A stretch of 64,000 nt of DNA from Siphonodentalium dalli (taxonomy: Eukaryota > Mollusca > Scaphopoda > Gadilida > Siphonodentaliidae), in NCBI GenBank assembly GCA_032622095.1, contig CP136066.1, forward strand, positions 231,448,961-231,512,960, written 5' to 3'. Shown one piece after another: positions 63,440 to 64,000 of the stretch. The notes beneath the pieces were generated by a model that ran no database searches, had not been told where the DNA came from, and saw only the letters and a program-made list of their open reading frames with translations. Within the stretch, counting starts at the first letter, position 1, and every line of letters begins with the position of its first letter. The position numbers and the translations under genes were made by a program.

Positions 63440-64000
63440 TATCAAAAACCGTGAAAACAGATATATTCCCACCCCCTACTTACTATGTAATTGACAAGTA
63501 TGGAAAGCTGGTCGATAAATTTCATAAAACAGGCCCACCCATTTCCCCTCATAACCATGTCACTGCTCATTTCGTGTTCAATTGCAACAATAAAAACATT
63601 AATTTCAGAAAAGTATCACTTCCTAGTAATAAAACATATATTTCTTTTCATGTTTACCGTAAGTGCAGTAGAAAATTATCACTTTATAATTACTTTTATC
63701 GTATACAACTTCCCAAACAACAGTGGCTCGCTGATTCCATGAGTCGCCATCCGAGAGTTAAGCGCAGATAATTTCAAATGCTATTATCTGCGCTTGACTC
63801 TTGGATGGCAACTCGTGGAATCAGCGAGCCGCTGTTGTTTGGGAAGTTGTATACGATAAAAGTTAGTGATAATTTTCTACTACACTTATGGTAAAAATGA
63901 AAAGAAATATATGTTTTATGAAATTTATTGACCAGCTTTCCATACTTTTCAATTATATAGTAAGTAGGGGGTGGGATGTATCTGTTTTCGCGGTTTTTGA
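63440..64000. repeat. Large inverted repeat running off the window
   Basis: Axis near 63776. Left arm landmarks GATTCCATGAGTCGCCATCC, TTTTATCGTATACAACTTCC and CCCACCCCCTACTTACTATG reappear inverted on the right. The right arm lacks about 100 bp present in the left arm, and its end lies beyond the window. Confidence 0.8.

Overview
The window is invertebrate nuclear DNA, most likely from a bivalve mollusc. It has GT-AG introns, very dense transposon debris, and three copies of a dispersed element whose end matches the 'gacggacggac...aacttcgttgcggggggtata' type that I associate with bivalve genomes. The organism call is inference. No bacterial, organellar or viral gene is seen.

Almost the whole window is one minus-strand gene, a GRIP-domain golgin that I identify as GCC1 (GCC88). 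I assembled nine coding exons by eye, with the ATG at 63198 and the TAA at 9732-9734. All junctions are GT-AG, all phases agree, and the total is 2115 nt (704 aa), close to the roughly 775 aa of vertebrate GCC1. Exon 1 is at 63114-63198, exon 2 at 47407-47561, exon 3 at 40493-40633, exon 4 at 23862-23951, exon 5 at 22497-22625, exon 6 at 16589-16789, exon 7 at 15768-16140, exon 8 at 12944-13083 and exon 9 at 9732-10532. The product should be a coiled-coil tether recruited to the trans-Golgi network through its C-terminal GRIP domain.

The striking feature is that the large tandem arrays in this gene sit on its splice sites. A 117-bp array (41455-47517) repeats the tail of exon 2 with its GTAAGT donor, giving donor positions at exact 117-bp spacing (51 expected). 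A 71-73-bp array (about 47562-51060) repeats the exon 2 acceptor with the first bases of the exon and a transposon end. A 21-bp array (about 11190-12943) repeats the exon 8 donor. The exon 4 donor is present twice, and the donors of exons 4 and 7 touch transposon target-site duplications. I call these splice-site-anchored minisatellites. A fourth array (51-bp unit, 52745-60962) lies inside intron 1 and a 54-bp array (20645-21888) lies inside intron 5.

The introns and the 3' flank (1-9700) are filled with mobile elements. They include an apparently intact 1109-codon non-LTR retrotransposon (30865-34194) between direct repeats of about 950 bp, and two hAT elements with 8-bp target duplications. 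There are also piggyBac-like TTAA miniature elements, a 4-kb element with TIRs of about 0.9 kb carrying a broken C2H2 zinc-finger gene, and a 3.6-kb TA-flanked element with inverted CCGCGG-rich arrays. Two unrelated foldback families share the same unusual three-hairpin plan. One hairpin module of about 67 bp occurs some 19 times and is shared by several element families.

All readings were made by eye without alignments. Exon boundaries of the golgin are strong. Repeat copy numbers are approximate unless stated as exact, and transposon superfamily names rest on TIR and TSD pattern.
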